A DNA stretch of 37,018 bases from positions 1 through 37,018 of the IMG/VR virus record IMGVR_UViG_3300020213_000007; one strand, given 5' to 3'. The translations under genes were made by a program, and so were the position numbers. The DNA comes from a virus. Positions 29,726 through 37,018 of this stretch are shown here, one piece after another (the first letter of the stretch is position 1; each line of letters starts with the position of its first letter). The notes under the pieces are model-generated. The model made no database searches. It was not told where the DNA came from and saw only the letters and a program-made list of their open reading frames with translations.

Positions 29726-29938
29726 TCAGGTGGTCCCGTCGTCCCCGCGCGCGACGCGGTAGCCAACAACGGCAGCAGCCCACGCCCACGCGAACGCGAC
29801 CCATGCAACCTTCACGACCGCGCCGAGGACAACACCGGCCAGGAAAAACGGCAACGCGACCAGCGTGAGGAGCACCTTCAACGGGCGGAGTTCGCGGGCC
29901 TCGGCATGTACCGAGTCGAGGAGCACGGTCGTATTCAT
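29726..29938 (-). CDS. Small membrane protein between terminase and portal
   Basis: 70 residues, MNTTVLLDSVHAEARELRP start after AAGGGGGG. One or two transmembrane helices (about 20-60) in VLLTLVALPFFLAGVVLGAV and VAWVAFAWAWAAAVVGY. A membrane protein here is unusual. It may be a lysis, exclusion or scaffold protein. Confidence 0.74.
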   Translation of the reverse strand: MNTTVLLDSVHAEARELRPLKVLLTLVALPFFLAGVVLGAVVKVAWVAFAWAWAAAVVGYRVARGDDGTT

Positions 29939-29948
29939 CGGCCCCCCT

Positions 29949-31463
29949 TCACGCCATCAGATCGCCGTCGAGGATGACCACCGCGTCGACACTGTCGAGG
30001 AGATCGACACCCATCGCACAGACGATCGCGCCGTCGATCGGGCCCTTGGACTTGCCCTTGCTCAAGGTGAACCCGCGGTCCGTCTCACGTTTCCGGGCGG
30101 CCACCACGTGAGCGGTCAGCAACACGTCGCCGTCGTGGGCGAACACGCCGCCGACGATCACTTCGCGGAGATGCCCACACGCCGGGGTCATCCGTTCCGG
30201 CGACTGCGGAAACTCCACCATCGGGAGGCCCTCGTCGTCGAGCTGTTGCGCCTCGAACTCCAGGTACCGAGGGTCGTACCCGATTGCCGTCACGTTGTGC
30301 GCGACGGCCATGTCGCGGATGTGTTGGCGGACGTCGAGGAAGTCGATCTTTCCGTTCGGCGCCGGCGTGAAAATCCGGACACGAGCAACGAGCCGATCAT
30401 CGACGCGGCCGAACACTCCGACGGCGGTCGAGTCATGGCGCAGGCTCATATCCCATGCCATCACGCAACCATCGGCCGGCAAGGCGAGCTCCGCAGTGCA
30501 TGCCGCCCACGCCTCCGGCACATCTGCAAGCCAGCCCTCGGACACGTCGTCCGCGTCGACCGGCTGATTCAGATAGAAGCGTTTCGCATCGTTGGGGGTC
30601 GTGTCAGGGTCATGTATCTCGGCGATCAGGCGGTCGAGATCGACCCACGGGGCGTCGCCATACGCGACCGCGAGCGCCGCCCGCAACGCCGCCACGTCTG
30701 CGAAGTCGGCGACAACCGGGGCCTCAACCGCGTCGTACAGCAGGCCCGAAGCGCCTCGCTCCCAGCCCTTGTGTGTCGCCTCCGCGACCGCGCCCACACC
30801 ACGCACGAAAGCGTTCGTCGTCTCCACCGACCGGCCGCCAAGCTTCGCCAAGTTGCGCCGCAGCGTCGCCGCCAACCGCACCCCACCGTTACCCGGCACC
30901 CAAAGATGCGTCTCGTCGAGCACCGCGCATGTGATCGGCTGGCCCTCACGAGACCCCGCCGACGCCGTCACCGGCTCGATCCTGCCCGGCCGACCCGTGA
31001 GAAAGATTCGCGTCAGCCCGGCATCGATGCCGAACTCGTCGACCGCACCCGAGTCGCGCAACATCTCAAGCAACGCCACGTACGTGTTGTCCGTCTGGTC
31101 TTCCGAACAGGCCGCGATCTGCACCCAAGGCGCATCGCGCGGACGGCCAACCGGCTCACCCGACGCGTCCCAACCGGCGAACACGACGTCGCCGACGAGT
31201 TCGCCGAACGCGTGCGCCGCCATGTGCGGGCTCTTCCCCGACCCCTTCGAGCGCCGGCGCGCTCCTCGACGGTAGATGAACCGGCCCGTATCCGCGTCGA
31301 CCGCGTAGAACCGGACCGTGAACGCCGCCTGATCGTCCGTCAGGCGAAGCGGCTGCCCGAACAGCGGGCCACCCGGCACCCGCAGGTACGCCTCGAACAA
31401 GTCGATCAGCGACCAGCCGAGCGACGGAAAGTCACCCTCGAACTCGGGGCCCTTCCATCCCAT
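29949..31463 (-). CDS. Terminase large subunit
   Basis: 504 residues. The ATPase domain has a Walker A-like RRRSKGSGKSPH (about 70-80) and a Walker B VLDETH (181-186). The C-terminal nuclease domain has CVMAWDMSLRHDSTAVGVFG with D338 and the later SKGPIDGAIVCAMGVDLLD acidic residues. It packages DNA into the prohead. The ATG overlaps the small subunit stop (TGATG). Confidence 0.95.
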   Translation of the reverse strand: MGWKGPEFEGDFPSLGWSLIDLFEAYLRVPGGPLFGQPLRLTDDQAAFTVRFYAVDADTGRFIYRRGARRRSKGSGKSPHMAAHAFGELVGDVVFAGWDASGEPVGRPRDAPWVQIAACSEDQTDNTYVALLEMLRDSGAVDEFGIDAGLTRIFLTGRPGRIEPVTASAGSREGQPITCAVLDETHLWVPGNGGVRLAATLRRNLAKLGGRSVETTNAFVRGVGAVAEATHKGWERGASGLLYDAVEAPVVADFADVAALRAALAVAYGDAPWVDLDRLIAEIHDPDTTPNDAKRFYLNQPVDADDVSEGWLADVPEAWAACTAELALPADGCVMAWDMSLRHDSTAVGVFGRVDDRLVARVRIFTPAPNGKIDFLDVRQHIRDMAVAHNVTAIGYDPRYLEFEAQQLDDEGLPMVEFPQSPERMTPACGHLREVIVGGVFAHDGDVLLTAHVVAARKRETDRGFTLSKGKSKGPIDGAIVCAMGVDLLDSVDAVVILDGDLMA

Positions 31464-31891
31464 CAGGCGCCGACGACCCGCAGATGCTCACGACGTGGCG
31501 ACTTCGGCGCGGCAGGCTCCGCGGCCACCTCATCCGCCGCGATCTTCCAGCGGAAGTCGCGCTTGCCCTTCTGGCTCAAACCGAGCGCATCTAGTCGCAA
31601 CCGAACCTCGCTCGCAACCGACACCTTCCCACGCTCCTGGTCGTGGAGCAGATACGCGAGCTGGCGGACCGCCTCCCGATCCGCCGGCGACCACTGCGTA
31701 GACGCGCCATCCGACCACCAGGCTTTCCACGCCAACTTCGCGCCGGCGCTCCATCCGCCGCGCGGAGCTGTCGGCATCGCCGGAGCCCGCCGCAGATTCA
31801 CCGTCGGGATCTCAACCCAATCGCCACGCAACGGGGCCGTACGCCCCCGACGCACAGCCGGGTCCTTCGGCACGCGACCGCGTCCAGCCAT
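31463..31891 (-). CDS. Terminase small subunit-like protein
   Basis: 142 residues, MAGRGRVPKDPAVRRGRTA start after GGAGG. The GRGRxPK opening, the helical middle (AGAKLAWKAWWSDG, ADREAVRQLAYLLHDQERG) and the C-terminal helix RLRLDALGLSQKGKRDFRWK are typical of actinophage small terminase or terminase-adjacent proteins. It directly precedes and overlaps the large subunit gene. It likely recognises the packaging site. Confidence 0.84.
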   Translation of the reverse strand: MAGRGRVPKDPAVRRGRTAPLRGDWVEIPTVNLRRAPAMPTAPRGGWSAGAKLAWKAWWSDGASTQWSPADREAVRQLAYLLHDQERGKVSVASEVRLRLDALGLSQKGKRDFRWKIAADEVAAEPAAPKSPRREHLRVVGA

Positions 31892-31995
31892 AATCCGCGA
31901 CCTCCAGAATCTGACACACTGCGAAAGCGGGGCGAGGGTCTGGGGGTGCCGTGCCGAGGTTGTGATTTTTGCGGGGGTATGCCCCGTTGGTCGGT

Positions 31996-32289
31996 TTAGG
32001 CCTCGGCGTTGCGGCGTTTGCGCGTGTTGCAGGCCCTGCACAGCACCTGGGTGGGGGTGGTGGTGGCGTCGTCGTCTCTCACGTGGTCGAGGGTGAGATC
32101 GGTGCTGGGGTGCCCTGGTGTGTTGACTCCTGGGCATGTCCAGCCGTGGGCGGCGACGTGGGCGGCGATGGCGTCGCGGGAGCGTTGGGGCCAGTCGCCG
32201 CTGTATTTGGCGCGTTGTGCTCGACGGCAGGTGGGGCATCGGGGCCCGGTGGTGGGGGCCTGGCAGATGAGGCACCGGCGGTGTGGCAT
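31996..32289 (-). CDS. HNH endonuclease beside the terminase
   Basis: 97 residues. Cys pairs (C6-C9, C18-C21) and the HNH signature LTLDHVRDD (H69), then VLCRACNTRKR (N88) are clear. Small HNH proteins next to terL in actinophages assist cos or pac cutting with the terminase. The region between this gene and the terminase small subunit (31892-31995) holds only a weak GGGG/CCCC hairpin. Confidence 0.9.
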   Translation of the reverse strand: MPHRRCLICQAPTTGPRCPTCRRAQRAKYSGDWPQRSRDAIAAHVAAHGWTCPGVNTPGHPSTDLTLDHVRDDDATTTPTQVLCRACNTRKRRNAEA

Positions 32290-32358
32290 CAGTGTTCTGG
32301 GTGTGGTCGGGCCAACCTGAGGGAAATCGTACCACTTGGAGTGGGGATGGTGGGTCAG

Positions 32359-32688
32359 CTATGCGGTGTCTCCTTGCCTTGCCGCATTGGGCCATCGCGC
32401 GCGGCGGATCTGCTTCCGGTCCACCGACCATGCGTATTGGCCGGTCCCCACCGCGGCCGACATCCCCTCTCGGGCGACGCTCCGCGCTCCAACAGCCACC
32501 ACATCGGCCGGCCGCCGCCGCGGGCCCGGCGACGACAAACAGTGGACCCGGTTGTACTCGGCCTTCCTTGCCGCCTGGCCGGGCGGAACCATCAACATCA
32601 TCAGCTGGAGGGCTTCCTCTTTGTCGTGCCATTCGCCATCCGCGCAGAAGCCGTCTAACGCCAGGCGGCAAGGAAGGGCCTGAGTCAC
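32359..32688 (-). CDS. Hypothetical protein, 109 residues
   Basis: GTG start overlapping the ParB stop (GTGA). The N-terminal part CRLALDGFCADGEWHDKEEALQLMML is plausible, the later part (PGPRRRPADVVAVGARSV) is Arg/Ala-rich. Its DNA has mixed composition. No motif is recognised; it may be a real small gene only in part. The 69 bases after it (32290-32358) show nothing clear. Confidence 0.6.
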   Translation of the reverse strand: MTQALPCRLALDGFCADGEWHDKEEALQLMMLMVPPGQAARKAEYNRVHCLSSPGPRRRPADVVAVGARSVAREGMSAAVGTGQYAWSVDRKQIRRARWPNAARQGDTA

Positions 32689-33620
32689 GACGCTGCAGCC
32701 GATGTCAGCTCATCGGCGACTTTCAGCAACAACGCTGCCACCTCGAACAGCCGGTCCGCGATCTCGGCGTACGCATCACGGGGGATCTGGTCCACGAGCG
32801 TCGGGTCGAGTAACCCAACCTCGACCTTGACGAGCCCCCTGGCCACCGCGTTCCACGACCTCGCGGTGTCGTTGCCCGGCCTCAGTGCTCTGGTCGCACG
32901 CGTCCACTGTTCGACGCACGCCAACGCCTCCGACTCCGACGATGCCTTGTTGACCGCAGACGCCAGCTCTCGGCACTGTTTCAGCGTCGCGTTCTTGCGC
33001 ACGCGGGCGGCGACGCAACAGGCAACAAACGCCGCATCAAGTTTGATGGCGGCGAACGAATGAACGTAGGGCGGGAGAGACCCCGGCGCGGTCGCGCCCA
33101 GGTGTCGCGCGCGTTCGACGACCTTGCGGTACCTGGTCGTCGTGCGGATAAGTTCCAGAGTGACACCGTAGTCGCGAGCGGCGGCAACTAACGTCGACCC
33201 CACCGCCGTTGCCGCGACCGCGTGGTCGACACGTTCCTCGATCGTCAGCGGTTCCCCGTTGAGCATGTTCGCCAAGGTGGTGAGCCTGGCGACCAGCTCG
33301 ACTTCGGCGTCCACGATGTAGATCGCGAACCTGTCGACAGCTGCGAGTTTGGCGCCCTCATGCCGATGGTTGCCGTCGATGAGGACAACGCCGGACCGCG
33401 ACTCATAGCCGATCAACGGTGGAAACGACGCACCATCACGCATGTCGGCCGCGTACCGCTCAGCGAGGTCCGTCATTATCTCGTTGCGCCGGGCGTTGTT
33501 GCTCCTTGACCGGCGCTCATTGATGAGGTCGAGAGCGACGTTCTCGCGCAGGTGGAAGTCATGCGCTCCATGGGCGTGCAGCCACGATTCGACTCGTAGG
33601 TCTCGGGTAGATTCGTTCAT
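32685..33620 (-). CDS. ParB-like nuclease/partition-type protein
   Basis: 311 residues, MNESTRDLRVESWLHAHGAH start after AAGGAG. A ParB/sulfiredoxin-fold N-terminus contains NNARRNEIM and IDGNHRHEGAKLAA (82-94), the diagnostic DGxHRxxA box. A helical region follows (TIEERVDHAVAATAVGSTLVAAARDYGVTLELIR) that could be an HTH for specific DNA binding. It could segregate, pack or nick DNA. The adjacent symmetric iterons (33691-33772) are the obvious binding site candidates. Confidence 0.85.
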   Translation of the reverse strand: MNESTRDLRVESWLHAHGAHDFHLRENVALDLINERRSRSNNARRNEIMTDLAERYAADMRDGASFPPLIGYESRSGVVLIDGNHRHEGAKLAAVDRFAIYIVDAEVELVARLTTLANMLNGEPLTIEERVDHAVAATAVGSTLVAAARDYGVTLELIRTTTRYRKVVERARHLGATAPGSLPPYVHSFAAIKLDAAFVACCVAARVRKNATLKQCRELASAVNKASSESEALACVEQWTRATRALRPGNDTARSWNAVARGLVKVEVGLLDPTLVDQIPRDAYAEIADRLFEVAALLLKVADELTSAAAS

Positions 33621-33652
33621 GACGGATTGTCTCCTTGCTAGATGGTCTGTCT

Positions 33653-33684
33653 GTTCCCAGGGCCACGGATTTGGCCCTGGGAAC
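33653..33684. other. Perfect 12-bp hairpin upstream of the ParB-like gene
   Basis: GTTCCCAGGGCC (33653-33664) pairs with GGCCCTGGGAAC (33673-33684) around an 8-base loop. There is no U tract on either side, so it could be an operator, transcript leader structure or pausing site rather than a terminator. Confidence 0.7.
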
Positions 33685-33690
33685 TCATTA

Positions 33691-33772
33691 CCCCTGTCGC
33701 GAGTGTCGCGTGTGTCGCGTTCGGTTGAGTCGCCCTCCCCCGTCGCGACACTCGCGACACTCGCGACAGGGG
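33691..33772. repeat. Symmetric 3+3 iteron cluster (TGTCGCG)
   Basis: Three TGTCGCG motifs at 33695, 33704 and 33713 are spaced exactly nine bases. Three inverted copies (CGCGACA) at 33744, 33753 and 33762 have the same spacing. Each pair sums to 67463, so the palindrome is perfect about 33731.5. The outer 20 bases (33691-33710 and 33753-33772) are perfect inverse complements. It sits in the only sizeable gap of the right half, just upstream of the ParB-like gene and its hairpin, suggesting a ParB binding site, replication origin or operator. Eight G follow (33769-33776). Confidence 0.85.
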
Positions 33773-33829
33773 GGGGTACTGATCGGTGTGTATCGGCCGC
33801 GGCTCGTCTTTGTCACCCGCACACTTCAG

Positions 33830-34414
33830 TCATTCGGTTCCATCCTTTTCTATCGCTTGACGTGCCCGCTTGGCTCGCACCCACTCGGGCAACACTGACG
33901 CTGCGGGGCGTCCCGCACTCGTCCACCAGTCGTAACAGGCCCGACATTTGCCGCCCCGCGGCCGTTGCGTCCGTGACTTGCGGAACGTCTCGTCGCAACA
34001 CAGGCATTGGAAGTGGCGCTCGGGGTCGTACGTAGCGCCGAGGATCTCTTCGTTCGCCTTGAATCGGGCGTCTCGCATCGCTTTCGCCTGGTCGTCCACG
34101 TCGCCGCCGTGGATGTCCTGGCCCATGACGAGCAGCAAAGCGTTCTGTGCTGCCAGCACCTCACGCATCGCCGCTTGGGCTTTGGCGAGACCTTGCCGGT
34201 ACGTGCGATGTTGCGCGTCGAGCCATTGGTCGGTGCGGTCCAGGGTCGGCATCGGCCGGTCGGCACCTCGCGACCCGGACGGGATCGACGTCGACGGCAG
34301 GCCGCCTCGACGGAGTTCGGCGAGACGGGTCGTGAACGTGTAAGGGTCGATGAGCGTTGTCGTTGCCCGGATCTGGGCGAGCATCTCGAGGAGGTCGCCG
34401 ACGCCGACGGTCAA
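33830..34414 (-). CDS. Zinc-finger protein of unknown function, 194 residues
   Basis: TTG start overlapping the preceding TGA (TTGA). The N-terminal 130 residues are helical (DLLEMLAQIRATTTLIDPYTF, GLAKAQAAMREVLAAQNALLL). The C-terminus has CLCCDETFRKSR, then CRACYDWWTSAGRP, a two-CxxC zinc finger probably binding DNA, and a basic WVRAKRARQ. Function unknown; the position favours replication or control. Confidence 0.78.
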   Translation of the reverse strand: MTVGVGDLLEMLAQIRATTTLIDPYTFTTRLAELRRGGLPSTSIPSGSRGADRPMPTLDRTDQWLDAQHRTYRQGLAKAQAAMREVLAAQNALLLVMGQDIHGGDVDDQAKAMRDARFKANEEILGATYDPERHFQCLCCDETFRKSRTQRPRGGKCRACYDWWTSAGRPAASVLPEWVRAKRARQAIEKDGTE

Positions 34415-34872
34415 AACGTCACTGGCTCGTCGAAGGACTCGGCCCGGATCTGGGCCCACGCCAGGTCGAACGCCACGTCGCCTCGACGATGCGCGACGTC
34501 GAGACGTTTTGCCCAGTCGACGACGCCGGCCTTGTCGAGCGCCGTCGAGCAGATCGGCTCCGACCCTTTGCGGGCCGCTTTTGCTTCGGCGACAAGGGCC
34601 CGGACCGCTTCCGCAGATCGTGGCGGTCCTGTCGGTCGGTCGTGGTCGCGTGTGCCGAGTCGTTCATCGGTGCGGGCCCCGCGGCTGACCGTCGACTGGA
34701 ACCCTTCGCCGTACGCTCCCGGATTCGCCGTCAGCTTCGCGTCTACCCATGCCCACAAGTCGTGGACGGAGCCGAACGTTCGTTGTGTCACCGCGTCGCC
34801 AACTAGCACCCGTGCCCAGTATGTCACCTGACTGGCCGGGGCCGTCGCGCCTGCCGGGCGGTCGTAGCTCAT
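34411..34872 (-). CDS. Hypothetical protein, 153 residues
   Basis: MSYDRPAGATAPASQVTYWAR start, ATG overlapping the rep-like stop (ATGA). A small alpha/beta start (TYWARVLVGDAVTQRTFGSVHDLWAWVDA), a linker, then helices (SAEAVRALVAEAKAARKGS). Position next to the replication-type gene suggests an accessory role; no family recognised. Confidence 0.76.
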   Translation of the reverse strand: MSYDRPAGATAPASQVTYWARVLVGDAVTQRTFGSVHDLWAWVDAKLTANPGAYGEGFQSTVSRGARTDERLGTRDHDRPTGPPRSAEAVRALVAEAKAARKGSEPICSTALDKAGVVDWAKRLDVAHRRGDVAFDLAWAQIRAESFDEPVTF

Positions 34873-35585
34873 CGGTGCTGCCACCGCGGCTTTCCGGCGA
34901 AGTAGTCGTCGACGACGTTCGCGACGGCGCCGGGGTGCTTTCCCTCGGTCGCGCACACCCCGAGACAGCGGGCGAGGACATCGGGTTCGATGCCTTCGCC
35001 GAGGAGCCGTTTCGCTTGTTGTCCCGCGGCCTTCGTCCACGCGCTGATCGGCGCTCGGCCTCTGTGGGTGATCCGGTAGTCCTCGACGTACCCGTCAACG
35101 AGGGCCGCGACGGAGGAGGAATCGGGTGGTTGGGGTTGGTCGTTGGGGGTGTCGATGAGGGTTGAGTTATCCACAGGGCCCTTCGCACGGGTGCGGAGGG
35201 AAAGCCCTAAGTTCTCTCGTTCATCGTGGCTCTCATTCCGTGCCGCACCCGTGCCCAGGGGGCCCTCCGCACCCGTGCCCAGGGGGGGCCGCGTGGGTGC
35301 GGACACCTTGATCCAATACAGGTTGGATGTTTGGCCGCGATCGTCGGCCCGCGGCTGTCGCCGTATCGCTCCGAGGTCGTCAAGTTCCGCGAGTGCTCGG
35401 TCGATTGAATCGGCCGAGCAAGTGAGTCGATCGGCGAGAGCGGCTCTCGATGGCCAGCACTTGCCGACGTCGTCGGCGTAGCGACGGAGAACCCCGTACA
35501 GCCGAACTGCCCGATCGGATATCGGCGCGTCGAGCACCCACTCGGGAATGATCGTGAACGGCCCGGATTCGCTACGATGTGTCAC
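34869..35585 (-). CDS. Winged-helix replication initiator-type protein
   Basis: 238 residues from GTG 35585, chosen because GAGAGG lies seven bases upstream; an ATG at 35600 adds five. FTIIPEWVLDAPISDRAVRLYGVLRRYADD through SRAALADRLTCSADSIDRALAELDDLGAIRR is a clear winged helix of the phage replication HTH_36 type. A linker and C-terminal helical domain (SSVAALVDGYVEDYR, GVCATEGKHPGAVANVVDDYF) follow, like DnaD-type or loader-binding regions. It probably binds the origin or recruits the host helicase; no DNA polymerase is encoded. Confidence 0.82.
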   Translation of the reverse strand: MTHRSESGPFTIIPEWVLDAPISDRAVRLYGVLRRYADDVGKCWPSRAALADRLTCSADSIDRALAELDDLGAIRRQPRADDRGQTSNLYWIKVSAPTRPPLGTGAEGPLGTGAARNESHDERENLGLSLRTRAKGPVDNSTLIDTPNDQPQPPDSSSVAALVDGYVEDYRITHRGRAPISAWTKAAGQQAKRLLGEGIEPDVLARCLGVCATEGKHPGAVANVVDDYFAGKPRWQHR

Positions 35586-35615
35586 GTCGATGCCTCTCAT
35601 TCAGGTGTCGGCCAC

Positions 35616-35646
35616 GGGGCCGGACAGCGGGCTGTTGTCCGGCCCC
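35616..35646 (-). terminator. Perfect 11-bp hairpin between membrane and rep genes
   Basis: GGGGCCGGACA (35616-35626) pairs exactly with TGTCCGGCCCC (35636-35646), loop nine bases. It begins just after the membrane gene stop (35648). With no U tract it could be an attenuator, RNA-processing site or a block to ribosome run-through before the rep gene. Confidence 0.6.
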
Positions 35647-35647
35647 A

Positions 35648-35950
35648 TCATCGTAGCCCCGCCCTGTCGAGCGCGGCGAGTGTCTCCCGGTGTCGTAGCT
35701 CATCCCGTTTCCGTTTCCGTGCCCCACGCCGGACCAGCCGGAACGGGACGAGGAACAGGCCGAACGCCAGGTACCACCCGGCAATCGCCGTCCACGCGGC
35801 CGCGACGAGCGTGGCAGCGACCCACACCCACGCCACCCACTTGAGCCACCGCGGGCCGACCTCGGTGAGTCGCCAGATCCGGCGGGCCGAACCGGCGAAA
35901 CTCATCGGTGCGCTGACGATGACCCGTTCACTTCCGAGCTTCGTGGTCAT
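35648..35950 (-). CDS. Membrane protein, 100 residues
   Basis: MTTKLGSERVIVSAPMSFAGS start after GGAGGAGC. One long or two short transmembrane helices (about 37-72: WVAWVWVAATLVAAAWTAIAGWYLAFGLFL) with a strongly basic C-terminal tail (RLVRRGARKRKRDELRHR). The ATG overlaps the methylase stop (ATGA). Possibly a superinfection or membrane-associated replication factor; unknown. Confidence 0.78.
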   Translation of the reverse strand: MTTKLGSERVIVSAPMSFAGSARRIWRLTEVGPRWLKWVAWVWVAATLVAAAWTAIAGWYLAFGLFLVPFRLVRRGARKRKRDELRHRETLAALDRAGLR

Positions 35951-37018
35951 TGTGCTCCTCCTGCCGACTCGTCAAATAGTGATGGGGTCCGGGCGCCGAG
36001 ACACGCCGGCGAATACCACAGCGTTTCCGTGTGGCGTGCGGCCTGTACTCCGTCCGGTTTGCTGTTCCGGCCGTACCCGCCCGTCGCGGACCATGACGCC
36101 CGACGCCAACCGTGGTCGAGCAGGGCGTCGTGCTCGGTGCCGTAGCCGGCGAGCACGATCCGGTTGGTGGTGTCGGCCCCGGCGACGACGCACCATTCCC
36201 GGACGGCTCCCGCGACATCCCCGTTGTCGTGGGCGTAGATTCCGCTTGTGCGGCGGTCGTTGTCGTAAGGGCGGGTCAAAGAACACTCCCGCGATCCCGG
36301 TCTCTGACCCGTAGTGCAATGGTGCCGGACCGGTGACACGAGCCCAGTCGCCTACGCAAACCGAGACGTGTTCGAGGCGCGCGGCGATGGCGCGGAACCA
36401 TTGTCGGAGGTGCTCCCCATCGCCCCAGGGGACATCCCCGAGCCCGTCGCCCCGCCCGTCGTCGGCGAGGTCGACGCGCTTACGGTTCACGCCCTGTCCG
36501 TCGTTGCCGAGGTGGACGAGCTGACGTTTCACGCCCCGTACGGGGCCGAGGTGGACGCGCTGACGTTTCACGCCCCGCCCGTCGTCGCGGCGGAGAAGCT
36601 GACCGTCGACGACGTGCCACGGCCCCTTACCCGAGCACCAGCCGCCCCCGATCCAGCAACACGCCCCCCACATCCACCACCCCGCCGCCCGCGGATCGCA
36701 CCATTCGGGGTCGCCCTCCAGCCGCGCCGTCAACGAATCGCGTTCGCCGACCAGCCACGCATGACGCGCATGTAAGTCGTTTTCCGACGTCGGCCAGTCG
36801 GCGGCGGCGGCGGTCTCGTCCGGGTGCCACGCGAGGGACCGCCACACGTTGGCGATGAACCCGTCACTATCGTTCACTATCTCGCGGCGGTTCTGGTGCT
36901 CGACGGGCCGCGCCAGGAGCACGGCCGCGGACCCACAGAACGGCTCGACGTAGCTGTCGACGTCGCCGAGCGCATCCCACACGAGCGACGCGACCCGGGA
37001 CTTGCCGCCCATGTACGG
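35947..37018 (-). CDS. Dam-like DNA adenine methylase, main part, frameshifted at DPPY
   Basis: Continues from the N-terminal part at 1-154. Motif I region YVEPFCGSAAVLLARP (SAM binding) and a central loop with three copies of a GVKRQRVHL-type repeat are intact. At the catalytic motif the frame reads GVFFDPPLRQRPP, while the other frame reads PYDNDRRTSGIYAHDN and goes on to a normal end (VLAGYGTEHDALLDHGWRR). Removing one base of the CCC/GGG run (plus strand about 36269-36271) gives DPPYDND and one continuous protein of about 365 residues. The gene is thus either a pseudogene, a case of recoding, or a one-base assembly error. If active, it would methylate adenine. Confidence 0.85.
36892..37018. 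repeat. Terminal direct repeat, right copy
   Basis: Identical to 1-127; see the left copy. The methylase reading frame is preserved when the two copies are superimposed. Confidence 0.95.

Noticed and set aside
33653-33684. Rho-independent terminator for the rep-region operon
   Set aside because: The stem is perfect but no U tract follows on either strand, so it is listed as a hairpin of unknown role.
1-37018. tRNA genes, integrase, attachment sites, insertion sequences
   Set aside because: I looked for these by eye and saw no cloverleaf with a plausible anticodon arm, no tyrosine or serine recombinase motif, and no transposase. A covariance-model search for tRNAs would be the decisive check.

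Overview
This window reads as the complete or nearly complete genome of a high-GC, tailed double-stranded DNA phage (siphovirus type, HK97-fold capsid) that probably infects an actinobacterium. The phage assignment rests on an unbroken head-tail-lysis block: terminase, portal, ClpP-like protease, major capsid, connectors, tail tube, frameshifted tail chaperone, tape measure, distal tail, tail fibres, amidase and holins. The host inference rests on a WhiB-like iron-sulfur protein, an Rpf-like lysozyme-fold lipoprotein, very GC-rich codons and many GTG/TTG starts. The first 127 bases are repeated exactly as the last 127. The contig is therefore circular (or circularly permuted) with about 36,891 unique bases, and a DNA methylase gene runs across the join.

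Layout. Nearly everything is read leftward. Starting at the divergent control region near 8.45 kb, the leftward accessory/early operon encodes a small MerR/excisionase-type HTH protein, zinc-ribbon proteins, small membrane proteins, a WhiB-like protein, an SSB-like protein with an acidic tail, a possible recombination mediator, HNH and VRR-type nucleases, an Rpf-like lipoprotein, a series of tiny Cys-rich proteins, and an unusual array of ten small Ser/Trp-rich ORFs (847-3550). It continues across the join into a Dam-like methylase (frameshifted at its DPPY motif), a membrane protein, a winged-helix replication-type protein, and a ParB-like protein preceded by a symmetric 3+3 iteron cluster. 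The late genes follow in the usual order from HNH/terminase (32.3 kb) down to the tail fibre genes (10.8 kb). The only rightward genes form a five-gene operon (8515-10697). It has a promoter-like sequence so close to its first ATG that the transcript may be leaderless. It ends at a perfect bidirectional hairpin terminator (10752-10781) shared with the late operon.

Genes are packed with ATGA, GTGA, TTGA, TGATG or TAATG stop/start overlaps, implying widespread translational coupling. This pattern decides most start codons here and is the strongest argument that the low-complexity GAC/GTC-rich array really is ten consecutive small genes on the minus strand. I see no integrase, DNA polymerase, tRNA or CRISPR array. 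With a ParB-like gene and iterons present, the phage could be strictly lytic or maintained as a plasmid-like prophage; the sequence alone does not decide this.

The least explained parts are the Ser/Trp array with its duplicated flanks, the iteron palindrome, two frameshifted genes, and the 20-residue-repeat tail protein.
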